A stretch of DNA of 64,000 nucleotides from Mycobacterium deserti (GTDB lineage: Bacteria > Actinomycetota > Actinomycetes > Mycobacteriales > Mycobacteriaceae): the NCBI RefSeq assembly GCF_025345615.1, contig NZ_JAODWD010000003.1, forward strand, positions 744,001 through 808,000, given 5' to 3'. Position 1 is the stretch's first letter. Each line of letters starts with the position of its first letter. The position numbers and the translations under genes were made by a program. Positions 18,629 through 28,038 of the stretch are shown here, piece after piece. The notes under the pieces are model-generated. The model saw nothing but the letters and a program-made list of their open reading frames with translations. It did not search any database and was not told the origin of the DNA.

Positions 18629-19622
18629 CCGGCGGCACGTCGAGCGGGCGGTGTTCGATCAGGTCGCGGACCCCGCCGACGCCCAACCGTTCCCGAAACG
18701 TCCGCACCGTGTAGCCGACGACCTCGGCATCGGTGCGAGCCCGCGCGGTCGCCGAGCGCGGCAGGTGGAACACCGGACCGATCTCGCCGAAGTAGTCACC
18801 GGCCGCCGCCACCCTGAGCAATTCCTCAGCACCGCTGGAGGATTCACGGACGATTTCGAGCTCGCCGTCGGACACGACGTATATCAAGTCGCCCATCGTG
18901 CCCTGTTCGAACAGCACGTCGCCTGCCGCCAACCGCGTGGTGTCCGGCGGCCGTTCGGTGGAAGCGAAATCGGGGACGAGTTCGACGACGCGGTCGGCCA
19001 ACGGCAGAATTCGGCTGTCGTGCGTCGCGACGACAACCATCCGGTCACCTGAGGCGAGTTCCCGGATGAGACGCAACACCTCTTCGACCTGAATGAAGTC
19101 CAGGTGCGCGGTCGGTTCGTCGGCGAGGATCAGCGGCGGGTCAAGTGCGATCGCACGTGCGACGGCGACTCGCTGTTGCTGGCCGCCGCTGAGGTCGCCC
19201 GGTCGGTGGGTCATGCGCTCCTGGAGGCCGACGCGCGCCAAGAGTTGTCCAGCCCGTTTGTGCGCGGCGCGGCGAGACATCCCGGACGCGGTCAGCGGCA
19301 CCATCACATTCTCAACAGCGGTCAGACTCGGGACGAGGTTGAACGCCTGGAATACGATGCCCACCGTCTGGCGGCGGTATGTCGACAATCCGCGTGCGTC
19401 AAGGGATGTGACGTCGACGTCGCCGAACTTGATTGCGCCTGCGCTGGGCCGCAGAATGCCGCCCAGGCATGACAGCAGTGTCGTCTTGCCACACCCGCTG
19501 GGGCCCATCAGGATGACCAGCGATCCCGCGGCCACATCTAGTGAAAAGCCGTCGATCGGACGCACGGTGTCCGCACCGCTGGAGTATTCGACCACCAGAT
19601 TCTGAATGCTGAGATCACCCAT
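18609..19622 (-). CDS. ABC transporter ATPase fused to a cyclic-nucleotide-binding domain
   Basis: A 337-residue protein of unusual architecture. The first 225 residues are a MacB/LolD-type ATPase with Walker A GPSGCGKTT (40-48), signature LSGGQQQR (144-151) and Walker B LILADEP (164-170). Residues about 228-330 form a CAP-type cyclic-nucleotide-binding domain with AGDVLFEQGTMGDLIYVVSDGE and the phosphate cassette FGEIGPVFHLPRSATA. The M. tuberculosis Rv0073 protein has the same layout. The permease gene lies just upstream (3 nt apart), so the pair forms one exporter whose activity may respond to a cyclic nucleotide. Substrate unknown. The 3' end overlaps ribD. Confidence 0.9.
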   Translation of the reverse strand: MGDLSIQNLVVEYSSGADTVRPIDGFSLDVAAGSLVILMGPSGCGKTTLLSCLGGILRPSAGAIKFGDVDVTSLDARGLSTYRRQTVGIVFQAFNLVPSLTAVENVMVPLTASGMSRRAAHKRAGQLLARVGLQERMTHRPGDLSGGQQQRVAVARAIALDPPLILADEPTAHLDFIQVEEVLRLIRELASGDRMVVVATHDSRILPLADRVVELVPDFASTERPPDTTRLAAGDVLFEQGTMGDLIYVVSDGELEIVRESSSGAEELLRVAAAGDYFGEIGPVFHLPRSATARARTDAEVVGYTVRTFRERLGVGGVRDLIEHRPLDVPPANSESD

Positions 19623-19625
19623 GGG

Positions 19626-20675
19626 TCAGGGCCCCCCGAACGCGATCGCCGGGTCGACGGACACGGCTCGGTGCAGGCCGGTCGCACTGGCGATCAGCCC
19701 GATCACGACGGCGATCAACGGCAGGGCGATGAAGGCCTCCCCGGGCACGATCACCTGCATCGGAAACAGCGGCCCGAGCAGCATCGAGAGCCCGGCGCCG
19801 ACGAGCGCGGCCAGCAGCGCGACGATCACGGCCTGCAGTGCCAGCCCGGCCGCGATGTTGCGCGTCGGTACGCCGATTGCCTTGAACACCGCGAAGTCTC
19901 GCAGTCGCTCCAGTGCGGACAGATAGATCACCGAGCCAACGACCAGTGCCGCCACCACCCAAAGCAACACGGCCACAATGGTGATCGAGTTGACCGCGAC
20001 CCTCAGCGGCCGCAGGAGGTCGTCGATCGCCCCGGTTCTGTCGATTCCCCGGTAGCCGGGCGGAACTTGTGCAGGTGTACCGCGCACACCGATCGAGGCC
20101 ACCAAAGGCTCGCCGCCGTAGACCAATTGCTGCGCGCCCTGCGTGGTAAGGAAGATGTTCGGCAGGTTGGCCAGAGCCGTCGAATTCTCGACGATGCCGA
20201 CGATGCGCAGCTTCCTGGATGCGATCTCGATGTCGTCGCCGATTCTGCGGTCGAGCGTGCTGGACGCGGCGACCTCGTCCGGCGTCGACGGTGGGCGCCC
20301 CTCGGATACTGCAGGCATGCCCGGGCCGCGCTGCGGTGCACCGAACAGGTCGGCGTTGCGCGTCGAGTCGCCGAGCGTGACTGTGCCGCCGGCGTACACC
20401 AACGGCACTGCGGACTCGACGCCGGGTGTCTCGACCACCCGCTTGAGGTCCACAGGGGCGAACGGTGTCGCGCCGACGAACGGCCCCGATGCGCCGGCCT
20501 TCACCAGGAACAGGTCCACACCAAGGGAATCGACGGTCTTCTCGGCTTCGACACGGAACCCGTTCGCCAGGCCGGTGAGAACAAGGGTCATCGCGAAGAT
20601 GATGGCGGTGGACAGGACCGCGATCACGAAACGCCGCCGTCGCCACTGCATGTCACGCAGGGCGGCAATGAGCAT
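19626..20675 (-). CDS. FtsX/MacB-type ABC transporter permease
   Basis: A 349-residue membrane protein with the MacB/FtsX layout. There is one N-terminal helix (FVIAVLSTAIIFAMTLVLTG), then an extracytoplasmic MacB-like domain of roughly 190 residues. Three more helices follow: ITIVAVLLWVVAALVVGSVIY, the LALQAVIVALLAALVGAGLS region, and FIALPLIAVVIGLIASATG. It pairs with the ATPase immediately downstream and resembles Rv0072. Such four-helix permeases work by mechanotransmission on extracytoplasmic lipids, proteins or small molecules rather than classical import. The older glutamine-transport label for Rv0072/73 homologues is not supported by this architecture. Confidence 0.88.
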   Translation of the reverse strand: MLIAALRDMQWRRRRFVIAVLSTAIIFAMTLVLTGLANGFRVEAEKTVDSLGVDLFLVKAGASGPFVGATPFAPVDLKRVVETPGVESAVPLVYAGGTVTLGDSTRNADLFGAPQRGPGMPAVSEGRPPSTPDEVAASSTLDRRIGDDIEIASRKLRIVGIVENSTALANLPNIFLTTQGAQQLVYGGEPLVASIGVRGTPAQVPPGYRGIDRTGAIDDLLRPLRVAVNSITIVAVLLWVVAALVVGSVIYLSALERLRDFAVFKAIGVPTRNIAAGLALQAVIVALLAALVGAGLSMLLGPLFPMQVIVPGEAFIALPLIAVVIGLIASATGLHRAVSVDPAIAFGGP

Positions 20676-20720
20676 ATGGGCGACGTTACCGAGGGGCAGG
20701 CGTCGGCGGGTCGAGTTCGG

Positions 20721-21284
20721 CTACGAATCGGCCTTCGAGAACGCGCCGACCAGAGCGTCGCAGAACGCCGGCAGATCGTCGGGCTTACGGCTCGAAATCA
20801 AAGTGTTTGGCCCGCGCGAACATTCGACCACTTCATCGTCAACCCAATTGGCCCCGGCGTTGACGAGGTCGGTCTTGACGCTCGGCCACGACGTCATCAT
20901 GCGTCCCCGCACCACGTCGGCCTCGACGAGCGTCCATGGACCGTGGCAGATGACCGCGACGGGCTTGCCGGCCTCGAAGAAGCTCTTCGCGAACGCGACC
21001 GCGCCGGAGTTCATGCGCAGGTTGTCCGGGTTGGCCACACCGCCGGGCAACACGAGGCCGGCGTAATCGGAAACCGACGCGCTGTCGGCGGCTTTATCGG
21101 CCTCGAAGGTGTCGGCCGGTGTCAGGTGGTTGAAGCCTTGAACCTTGCCGACCTCGGTGGAGACCAGTTCCGGGGTTCCGCCCGCCTCTTCGATGGCCTT
21201 CCACGGCTCGGTGAGCTCCACCTGTTCGACGCCTTCGGGGGCGACCAGAAACGCAATTTTCTTGCCATTCAGTGAACTTGACAT
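20721..21284 (-). CDS. DJ-1/PfpI superfamily protein
   Basis: A 187-residue protein of the PfpI/YhbO type. The nucleophile-elbow cysteine and adjacent histidine are C113-H114 in AVICHGPW; a conserved Glu is likely E20 (APEGVEQVEL). These proteins act as deglycase/glyoxalase-like stress enzymes; activity here is inferred only from the family. ATG at 21284 gives MSSSLNGKKIAFLV and follows a GGAGA site; upstream in-frame codons have no such support. The ABC permease lies 45 nt downstream on the same strand, so cotranscription is possible. Confidence 0.9.
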   Translation of the reverse strand: MSSSLNGKKIAFLVAPEGVEQVELTEPWKAIEEAGGTPELVSTEVGKVQGFNHLTPADTFEADKAADSASVSDYAGLVLPGGVANPDNLRMNSGAVAFAKSFFEAGKPVAVICHGPWTLVEADVVRGRMMTSWPSVKTDLVNAGANWVDDEVVECSRGPNTLISSRKPDDLPAFCDALVGAFSKADS

Positions 21285-21362
21285 GAATTCTCTCCGGTGA
21301 AGTTGTTGCCTATCGCACGCATACCCGGCGCGGCGAGGGGCCAATCAGCGCGTCTGCGCCAG

Positions 21363-21368
21363 TAGACT
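21363..21368 (+). promoter_or_regulatory. -10 element upstream of the 52-codon gene
   Basis: TAGACT. A transcript from about 21375 would carry an 80-nt leader, starting with a small hairpin (GGGTC 21378-21382, GACCC 21388-21392), before the short gene at 21458. Confidence 0.45.
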
Positions 21369-21457
21369 CGGGGCAGTGGGTCTTACGGACCCGCTTGTCA
21401 TATCGCGCTTTCACCGACGAGTTGCGCGCTTGGTGAGCACGAACAAAGGACACGAGC

Positions 21458-21616
21458 ATGACTGCGTTGCAGGACTGGCTCAGCAGCACTATCGACCCTC
21501 GAAGCATCAAGGCGCTGATCTGGGACACGATCCGCGGTTCTGCCGACGACCAGCCCTCGGCGGTTGCCGAGGTGGCCGCGCCCCCGCTGATCCGCAGGGG
21601 TCTCGAGCGCTGCTGA
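21458..21616 (+). CDS. short conserved-looking hypothetical protein, 52 aa
   Basis: An ATG at 21458 opens 52 codons ending in TGA at 21614-21616, preceded by AAAGGA at 21445-21450 with 7-nt spacing. The product begins MTALQDWLSSTIDPRSIKAL and ends in PPLIRRGLERC. It has an amphipathic N-terminal half, an acidic Ala-rich middle and a basic C-terminus with a terminal cysteine; no signal peptide or membrane helix. Codon use fits the genome, with GC at most third positions. I do not recognise a family. It lies between the divergent DJ-1 gene and the convergent p55 gene, whose stop is 8 nt away. Confidence 0.6.
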   Translation: MTALQDWLSSTIDPRSIKALIWDTIRGSADDQPSAVAEVAAPPLIRRGLERC

Positions 21617-21624
21617 GCCTCCGA

Positions 21625-23274
21625 TCAGCCCGAGCGGTGCCTGCCGCCGGAGGTTTCCTGACCCCGAGCTGGATCGTTTGCACTGACATTGTCTGCGGGG
21701 GCCGCCGCTTCGTCGGCATGCTCGTGCTTGCCGCTGATCAGTAGCCCCAGCACCGCCCCGACGAGGCAGACCACCACGGTGACCAGGAAGATGTCCCCGT
21801 ATTGCAGGACGTAGGCCTCGCGGTAGCGGTCAGCCTGTGCGGCCAGCCGCTCGGCCAAGGTGTCGGCGCCGCGGGGGAACGGCAAGGTCTGAAGGTGCTG
21901 GTTGAGGCGATACAACCCCCAGGCCGTCAGCGCAGCCAGACCAATCAACATGCCGATCATGCGGGCGACGACAACGGCCGCCGACGCGATGCCGTGCTGG
22001 GCGGCAGGCACCACCCGCAGTGTGGCTGATGTCAGCGGACCGATCACGAGACCGAGGCCGATGCCGGCGATTGCCAGGTCGGTGTCGAGAACCGGCAGGC
22101 TGACGAAGCCGAGGTCGTGGTACGCCGACAACAGGCCCACCGGCCACTTGGAGATCAGCCAGTAACCGCCCGCGGCAATGAGCAGGCCGGTGAACGCGAC
22201 GATGCGGTCGCCGATGCGGCTGGCGATCCATCCGCCGATCACGGCGCCGATGGGCAGCGCTATCAGGAAGCGCAGCAGCAGCAGCACCGCTTCGGTCTGG
22301 TTCTTGCCGAGCACGCCCTGCCCGAACAGCTCGACATTGACCAGCGTCACCATCAGCGCGGCGCCGGCGCACAACGATGCGCCCAGGGCCGCCAGGAAGG
22401 GCCGGAAGTGCACGCCTGTCGGCTCGATGAGCCGCGTCTTCGCGAACCTTTCCCAGACGAAGAACGCCACAAGGGCGACGACGGTGCCGGCAAGCATGGG
22501 AAGTCCGTAATCGGGCAGGATCTTCTTCCCGTCGGGAGCCGGGTTGTAGAGGCCGATCACCGCCAGGCCGAGTGCGATGGCCAGCAGCACGCCGCCGACC
22601 ACGTCGACCTTCTCGGGTTGGTCCGCCTTGAGGCGCGACGGCAGGCTGAAATGAATCAGCACCATCGCGAGGACTGCCAGCGGCACATTGATCCAGAACA
22701 CGTCGCGCCAGGAGGTCAGAGCTGCGACCACAGCGATGCCGTACAGGGGTCCCAACACACTGCCGAGCTCCTGTGCGGCGCCGATCCCGCCCAGCACCGT
22801 GGCCCGGTTGCGGGTTGCCCACAAGTCAGCGGCCAACGCGAGGGTGACCGGCAGCAGGGCGCCGCTGGCGACACCCTGAATGGTGCGGCCGACCACCATG
22901 GGAATGAGGTCGCTCGACATCGCGGTCACCACCGAGCCCAGCGCGAAACCGGCCAGGCTGACCTGGAGGACCATTTTTCGGCCGAACCGGTCGGAGGCGC
23001 GGCCGAGCAACGGCATGGCGGCGATGTAGCCCAGCAGATACCAGGTGATGATCGGTGTCACCCGCTGGAGCTGATTGATCGCGATGCCGAGGTCCATGAT
23101 GATGTCGCGGATGATCGCGACCACGACATAAGTGTCGAGCGCGCCGAGGAGTACGGCGAGACCGCCTGCGCTGATGGCGATCCGGCGATTGGACGTCGGT
23201 GCCGTGACGGCTCCGGTGTCGGGTGTCGCCACCCGAGCGGCTCCGGCGTTGCCTGCCTCTTCTGCAGTGGACAT
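21625..23274 (-). CDS. MFS efflux transporter P55
   Basis: A 549-residue major facilitator of the 14-helix drug:H+ antiporter type, equivalent to P55 (Rv1410c). After a 30-residue cytoplasmic N-terminus, helix 1 contains [17 protein letters not shown]. The loop 2-3 motif A is [14 protein letters not shown] and motif C-like glycines occur in [16 protein letters not shown]. The C-terminus is a charged tail. In mycobacteria P55 works with the lipoprotein LprG in triacylglycerol/lipid export and in drug tolerance. The ATG overlaps the lprG TGA (ATGA), so the two are strictly coupled. Confidence 0.95.
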   Translation of the reverse strand: MSTAEEAGNAGAARVATPDTGAVTAPTSNRRIAISAGGLAVLLGALDTYVVVAIIRDIIMDLGIAINQLQRVTPIITWYLLGYIAAMPLLGRASDRFGRKMVLQVSLAGFALGSVVTAMSSDLIPMVVGRTIQGVASGALLPVTLALAADLWATRNRATVLGGIGAAQELGSVLGPLYGIAVVAALTSWRDVFWINVPLAVLAMVLIHFSLPSRLKADQPEKVDVVGGVLLAIALGLAVIGLYNPAPDGKKILPDYGLPMLAGTVVALVAFFVWERFAKTRLIEPTGVHFRPFLAALGASLCAGAALMVTLVNVELFGQGVLGKNQTEAVLLLLRFLIALPIGAVIGGWIASRIGDRIVAFTGLLIAAGGYWLISKWPVGLLSAYHDLGFVSLPVLDTDLAIAGIGLGLVIGPLTSATLRVVPAAQHGIASAAVVVARMIGMLIGLAALTAWGLYRLNQHLQTLPFPRGADTLAERLAAQADRYREAYVLQYGDIFLVTVVVCLVGAVLGLLISGKHEHADEAAAPADNVSANDPARGQETSGGRHRSG

Positions 23275-23975
23275 CAGACCGCAGGCTTGGTGACCGTGAC
23301 CGGCTTACCCCACTCGGACAGCGTCATCGTGACGCTGTTGCCCGCCGAGGGCTCCAGCTTCACCTGCGCCAGTTTGTGGTCGCCTTCCTCGGCGATCCAC
23401 GCGGTACCGGGAACCGGGCCGGTGGCACCGATCTGTGGGGCGATCTTGTTGACCGCATCGGCGCTGACGGTGCCGGTGACGCGGACCGCCTCGACGCCGT
23501 TGAGGGTCTCGCGGCCGTCGGCCTTGGGGTCGGAGAAGTTGGCGAGCACATTGGCCAGCCCCGTGTCGGGGTTCAGAATCGCCGAGGCGTCGTAGATGTC
23601 GGCAGCCGGGCCGAAGTCTTGAAAGGCGCTGCCTGGCGTGAGGGTGCCGTAAAGAATGCCGTCGGCGACGATGAATTCGATGCCCTCGAGCCGCTGGCCC
23701 AGGAAGATGATGTTGGCCTTGCCCTGCGCGGCGACCGCGGGGGTGTTGGTCAGGTCGCCCTCGAGGGATTCGATCGGCAGTTCCTCGATGGTGCCCTGCA
23801 CCGTGAGCAGCATATGGACGCTCGTCTGGGCCTTTGTGGTCTCGCTGGACTGCTTCAGCAGCGTCGCGGCATCCGGCAGCTCCTTGCCCGAATCCTCGGA
23901 CGACTTCGAACACCCGGCGACGAGGGCGATGACAGCGATGAGGGCGGCGAAGATCGCCACAAGGCGGGTCTGCAT
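23274..23975 (-). CDS. lprG: lipoprotein LprG
   Basis: A 233-residue LppX/LprA/LprG-family lipoprotein that binds triacylated glycolipids and triacylglycerol in a large hydrophobic pocket and acts with P55. The signal peptide [22 protein letters not shown] ends in a lipobox with Cys22 (LVAGC, 18-22). The mature part is a half-barrel with repeated [24 protein letters not shown] strands. ATG at 23975 is fixed by a TACGAT -10 element 6 nt upstream; longer readings cross the divergent ribE promoter. It is first in the lprG-p55 operon. Confidence 0.95.
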   Translation of the reverse strand: MQTRLVAIFAALIAVIALVAGCSKSSEDSGKELPDAATLLKQSSETTKAQTSVHMLLTVQGTIEELPIESLEGDLTNTPAVAAQGKANIIFLGQRLEGIEFIVADGILYGTLTPGSAFQDFGPAADIYDASAILNPDTGLANVLANFSDPKADGRETLNGVEAVRVTGTVSADAVNKIAPQIGATGPVPGTAWIAEEGDHKLAQVKLEPSAGNSVTMTLSEWGKPVTVTKPAV

Positions 23976-23981
23976 GACTGC

Positions 23982-23987
23982 ATCGTA
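23982..23987 (-). promoter_or_regulatory. -10 element of lprG
   Basis: TACGAT on the minus strand, 6 nt before the lprG ATG. Leaderless layout. It shares the 78-bp lprG/ribE spacer with the ribE promoter. Confidence 0.55.
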
Positions 23988-24040
23988 GAGGGTGCGGATG
24001 TCGTGGGGCTGTCCCCGCACTCGCGGTCGTCGTACTCGCC

Positions 24041-24046
24041 TAGCCT
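24041..24046 (+). promoter_or_regulatory. -10 element of ribE
   Basis: TAGCCT, then 7 nt, then the ribE GTG at 24054. Leaderless layout, and it decides the start within a frame that stays open for 800 bp upstream. Confidence 0.55.
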
Positions 24047-24053
24047 GGAATCC

Positions 24054-24656
24054 GTGTTCACCGGAATCGTCGAAGAATTGGGCGACATCGTCGGCAAAGA
24101 TGACCTGGGCGACTCGGCGCGACTGGTCATTCGCGGCCCTATCGTCACCGCCGATGCCAGGCACGGCGACTCGATCGCGGTTAACGGCGTGTGCCTGACC
24201 GTGGTCGACGTGCTGTCCGATGGCGCCTTCACCGCCGACGTGATCGGCGAGACGCTCAATAGGTCGAGCCTGCGCGGGGTCGGCGTCGGCAGCAAGGTCA
24301 ACTTGGAACGTGCCGCCGCGGTCAACAGCAGATTGGGTGGTCACATCGTGCAGGGCCATGTGGACGGCACGGGTCATGTCATCGCGCGCACACCGTCCGA
24401 GCGCTGGGAAGTGGTGCGAATCGCGCTACCGCTCGGACTGTCTCGATACGTCGTGGAAAAGGGGTCGATCACTGTCGACGGAGTGTCGCTGACGGTTTCC
24501 GGACTCGGTCACGACTGGTTCGAGGTGTCGCTGATCCCCACGACGATGAATCTGACGACGCTCGGTCAGGCCCAGGTCGGCGCGCAGGTCAACCTCGAGG
24601 TCGACATCATCGCCAAATACGTCGAACGCCTCCTCGCCCCCCAGTCGCCAACCTGA
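24054..24656 (+). CDS. ribE: riboflavin synthase alpha subunit
   Basis: Dismutates two 6,7-dimethyl-8-ribityllumazines to riboflavin. At 200 residues it consists of two lumazine-binding barrels. The first starts VFTGIVEELG and has IAVNGVCLTVVDV. The second, from about residue 95, begins HIVQGHVDGTGHV and has ITVDGVSLTVSGL and the typical SLIPTTMNLTTLG end. It is named ribC in M. tuberculosis. GTG at 24054 gives the family's invariant N-terminus. A 217-nt gap separates it from the next gene. Confidence 0.96.
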   Translation: MFTGIVEELGDIVGKDDLGDSARLVIRGPIVTADARHGDSIAVNGVCLTVVDVLSDGAFTADVIGETLNRSSLRGVGVGSKVNLERAAAVNSRLGGHIVQGHVDGTGHVIARTPSERWEVVRIALPLGLSRYVVEKGSITVDGVSLTVSGLGHDWFEVSLIPTTMNLTTLGQAQVGAQVNLEVDIIAKYVERLLAPQSPT

Positions 24657-24735
24657 GTGCATCGCTTGCGCATCGACTGGATTTGCTTGCGCACGATAAT
24701 ACGTCGTACCTGACGTCACGTTTAGGGCGCTGAAC

Positions 24736-24759
24736 AGCCCGTAACGGGTTTAGCGGGCT
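24736..24759. repeat. nested inverted repeat downstream of ribE
   Basis: AGCCCG (24736-24741) pairs with CGGGCT (24754-24759), or CCCG with CGGG around TAA (24738-24748). It may be a weak terminator of ribE or an operator for the next gene, 115 bp downstream. No T-run. Confidence 0.35.
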
Positions 24760-24873
24760 TGGCCGACTTCATTCGGGTGGTTTAGCTACCACCTGGCCGG
24801 GCTATCAAGCTGCCGTGAGCCGGGGGGCTGAGCAAATGCTCAACTGGTTCCGTCAACCAAGAGGAGTAGAAGC

Positions 24874-25158
24874 ATGCGTAAATCACTCGTGATCGGCACG
24901 ACCGCCCTGACGTTGTTGTTCGGTGGGGCTGGGGTGGCCAACGCCACCGAACCGACCGCACCGGCGACGACGACCATCGTCGCGCAGGAAACGGAGCACG
25001 AGGACGATGGCGGCGACAACGGCCTGTGGGGGCTCGCGGGCCTGCTGGGTCTGCTCGGCCTGGCCGGCCTGAAGCGACGCAAGGACGCCGACCATCCGGC
25101 TACGCGGGGCACCGCGGGTCCTGCGGGTCCGGCGGGTCCGGGTACTCCGCGCGCCTGA
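24874..25158 (+). CDS. small secreted protein with WGxxGxxG-type C-terminal segment
   Basis: A 94-residue protein with a signal peptide (MRKSLVIGTTALTLLFGGAGVANA), then a short acidic linker (ETEHEDDGGDN). The segment GLWGLAGLLGLLGLAGL is followed at once by KRRKD. That arrangement of a WGxxGxxG hydrophobic stretch plus basic cluster resembles the WGxxGxxG-CTERM/sorting-type tails. Unusually, a further 24 residues with collagen-like GPAGPAGPG triplets follow. GAGGAG upstream supports the ATG. The gene stands alone with a strong hairpin just after its stop. Function unknown; a membrane-tethered or sorted cell-envelope peptide is a reasonable guess. Confidence 0.8.
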   Translation: MRKSLVIGTTALTLLFGGAGVANATEPTAPATTTIVAQETEHEDDGGDNGLWGLAGLLGLLGLAGLKRRKDADHPATRGTAGPAGPAGPGTPRA

Positions 25159-25169
25159 CATCTACGGTG

Positions 25170-25205
25170 GCGGCCCCCGTCAGGACTGGTCCTGACGGGG
25201 GCCGC
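25170..25205 (+). terminator. 16-bp perfect hairpin, terminator-like
   Basis: Arms 25170-25185 and 25190-25205 are perfectly complementary with a CTGG loop, starting 11 nt after the preceding stop codon. There is no U-tract, as is common for mycobacterial terminators. Confidence 0.75.
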
Positions 25206-25316
25206 ACTCTCTGCGACGCGCCATGAGGTGAGTTCTCCATCACACCGGCCTGCCGATCCAGCTGATGACTTGCGCGTTGAGCATGACGGGGCAATAAGGA
25301 CCGTCCGTCAGTGGTT

Positions 25317-25322
25317 CATACT
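25317..25322 (+). promoter_or_regulatory. -10 element of ribBA
   Basis: CATACT, then 6 nt, then the ATG at 25329. This supports the shorter start over the in-frame GTG at 25311, which lies upstream of the predicted transcription start. Confidence 0.45.
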
Positions 25323-25328
25323 GATGTG

Positions 25329-26654
25329 ATGACGAGGCTGGACTCGATCGAGCGGGCGGTCGCCGACATCGCTGCGGGGAAAGCCGTCGTCGTTATCGAC
25401 GATGAGGATCGCGAGAACGAGGGCGATCTCATCTTCGCCGCCGAGAAGGCCACGCCTGAACTCGTGGCGTTCATGGTGCGCTACACCTCCGGGTACCTGT
25501 GTGTGCCGCTGGACGGTGCGATCTGCGACAAGCTCGGCCTGCTGCCGATGTACGCGGTCAACCAGGACAAGCACGGCACCGCCTATACCGTGACCGTCGA
25601 CGCGAAAAACGGTGTCGGAACCGGAATCTCGGCGTCCGATCGCGCGACAACAATGCGCCTGCTCGCCGATCCGTCCAGCGTCGCAGACGATTTCACGCGC
25701 CCGGGCCACGTCGTTCCGCTGCGGGCAAAGGACGGCGGGGTGCTGCGCCGGCCCGGCCACACCGAGGCCGCCGTCGACCTGGCCCGGCTGGCCGGTCTGC
25801 AGCCGGCGGGGGCGATCTGTGAGATCGTCAGCCAGAAGGACGAAGGCGCCATGGCGCAGACCGATGAGCTGCGGATCTTTGCCGACGAGCACGACCTCGC
25901 GCTGATCTCGATCGCGGACCTGATCGAATGGCGCCGCAAGCACGAAAAACACATCGAGCGCATCGCCGAGGCGCGCATCCCCACCCGCCACGGCGAATTT
26001 CGGGCCGTCGGCTACGCCAGCATCTACGAGGACGTCGAACACGTCGCGCTGGTCAGGGGCGACATCGCCGGACCGCACAGCGACGGGCATGACGTGCTGG
26101 TGCGCGTGCACTCCGAATGCCTCACCGGTGACGTGTTCGGTTCCCGCCGCTGCGACTGCGGCCCCCAGTTGGACGCCGCGCTGGCCATGGTCGCCCGCGA
26201 GGGCCGCGGTGTCGTGCTCTATATGCGCGGACACGAGGGCCGTGGCATCGGCCTGATGCACAAGCTGCAGGCCTATCAACTGCAGGACGCCGGCGACGAC
26301 ACGGTCGACGCGAACCTCAAGCTCGGGTTGCCCGCCGACGCCCGCGACTACGGCATCGGCGCGCAGATCCTCGTCGACCTCGGTGTGCGCTCAATGCGGC
26401 TGCTGACGAACAACCCCGCCAAGCGGGTCGGCCTCGACGGCTACGGACTGCACATCATCGAGCGGGTGCCGCTGCCGGTGCGTGCGAACGCGGAGAACAT
26501 CCGCTACCTGATGACGAAGCGTGACCGCATGGGCCACGACCTCGTCGGCCTCGAGGACTACCACGAGGCCGCGAGCATGGATTCCTACGACGAGGGCGTC
26601 TACCTGCTCGGTGATCGGCGGACCACCGACCGCGACCTCGGTGGCGCGCTGTGA
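25329..26654 (+). CDS. ribBA: bifunctional DHBP synthase/GTP cyclohydrolase II
   Basis: A 441-residue enzyme providing both precursors of riboflavin. The N-terminal half (to about 200) makes 3,4-dihydroxy-2-butanone 4-phosphate and has the acidic loop [10 protein letters not shown] and [16 protein letters not shown]. The C-terminal half is GTP cyclohydrolase II with zinc cysteines in [17 protein letters not shown] and the catalytic [12 protein letters not shown] 20-residue acidic tail ([16 protein letters not shown]) follows the catalytic domain. It corresponds to ribA2 of M. tuberculosis. ribH starts 17 nt after its stop. I see no FMN-riboswitch-like structure upstream. Confidence 0.95.
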   Translation: MTRLDSIERAVADIAAGKAVVVIDDEDRENEGDLIFAAEKATPELVAFMVRYTSGYLCVPLDGAICDKLGLLPMYAVNQDKHGTAYTVTVDAKNGVGTGISASDRATTMRLLADPSSVADDFTRPGHVVPLRAKDGGVLRRPGHTEAAVDLARLAGLQPAGAICEIVSQKDEGAMAQTDELRIFADEHDLALISIADLIEWRRKHEKHIERIAEARIPTRHGEFRAVGYASIYEDVEHVALVRGDIAGPHSDGHDVLVRVHSECLTGDVFGSRRCDCGPQLDAALAMVAREGRGVVLYMRGHEGRGIGLMHKLQAYQLQDAGDDTVDANLKLGLPADARDYGIGAQILVDLGVRSMRLLTNNPAKRVGLDGYGLHIIERVPLPVRANAENIRYLMTKRDRMGHDLVGLEDYHEAASMDSYDEGVYLLGDRRTTDRDLGGAL

Positions 26655-26658
26655 GTAG

Positions 26659-27576
<918 letters not shown>

Positions 27577-27590
<14 letters not shown>

Positions 27591-28038
27591 GGGTCATCGC
27601 GAGTTCACGACGGTTGCGGCTTTCGGCCGACGGGCTGAATCCGAGGCTCTCGTAGACCGTGCGCGCCGGAGTGTTGTCGACGGCGACCCGCAGCCGCACG
27701 GTGCGCGCGTGCCTGCGCTGCGCCCAATCCAGCGCAGCGACGACCAGCTGACGGGCCAGCCCGAGCCCGCGGGCCGACGGATCGAGCCACAGCGAGTACA
27801 GGTAGACAGTGTGGGTGTTCTGCGGCTGCGCCCCGATCAGCCCCACGGCGCGGTTTCCGATCACCGCGGCGAATTGGGCGTGATCCCGCAGCCGCCGACG
27901 CCATCTCGCAGCGGTGAAGGTCACCTCCTCGCGAAACTGCGGATCGTTCTCGCCGAGAGATTCGGTCAACGCCCGCAGGCGGACGGTGGCGAACAGCCGC
28001 CAGTCCTTCTCGGTGAGACGGACGATCCTGACGGTCAC
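27577..28038 (-). CDS. GNAT-family N-acetyltransferase
   Basis: A 153-residue GCN5-related acetyltransferase. The acetyl-CoA-binding motif A is LWLDPSARGLGLARQLV, matching the R/Q-x-x-G-x-G/A pattern, followed by LRVAVDNTPARTVYESLGF, the classic motif B end. The substrate is unknown. The GTG start overlaps the TGA of the gamma-glutamyltransferase gene (GTGA), so it is the second gene of that transcript. Confidence 0.9.

Noticed and set aside
21376..21744. 122-codon GTG frame over the small gene and the p55 end
   Set aside because: It looks like an out-of-phase reading of the 52-codon gene followed by antisense of p55. Only the first codons could matter, as a possible leader peptide.
23223..24053. 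Long in-frame extension upstream of ribE
   Set aside because: It is the complement of lprG and p55; the riboflavin synthase N-terminus and the -10 element fix the start at 24054.
25206..25328. FMN riboswitch before ribBA
   Set aside because: I looked for the conserved RFN-type paired segments and found none; the predicted transcript is leaderless.
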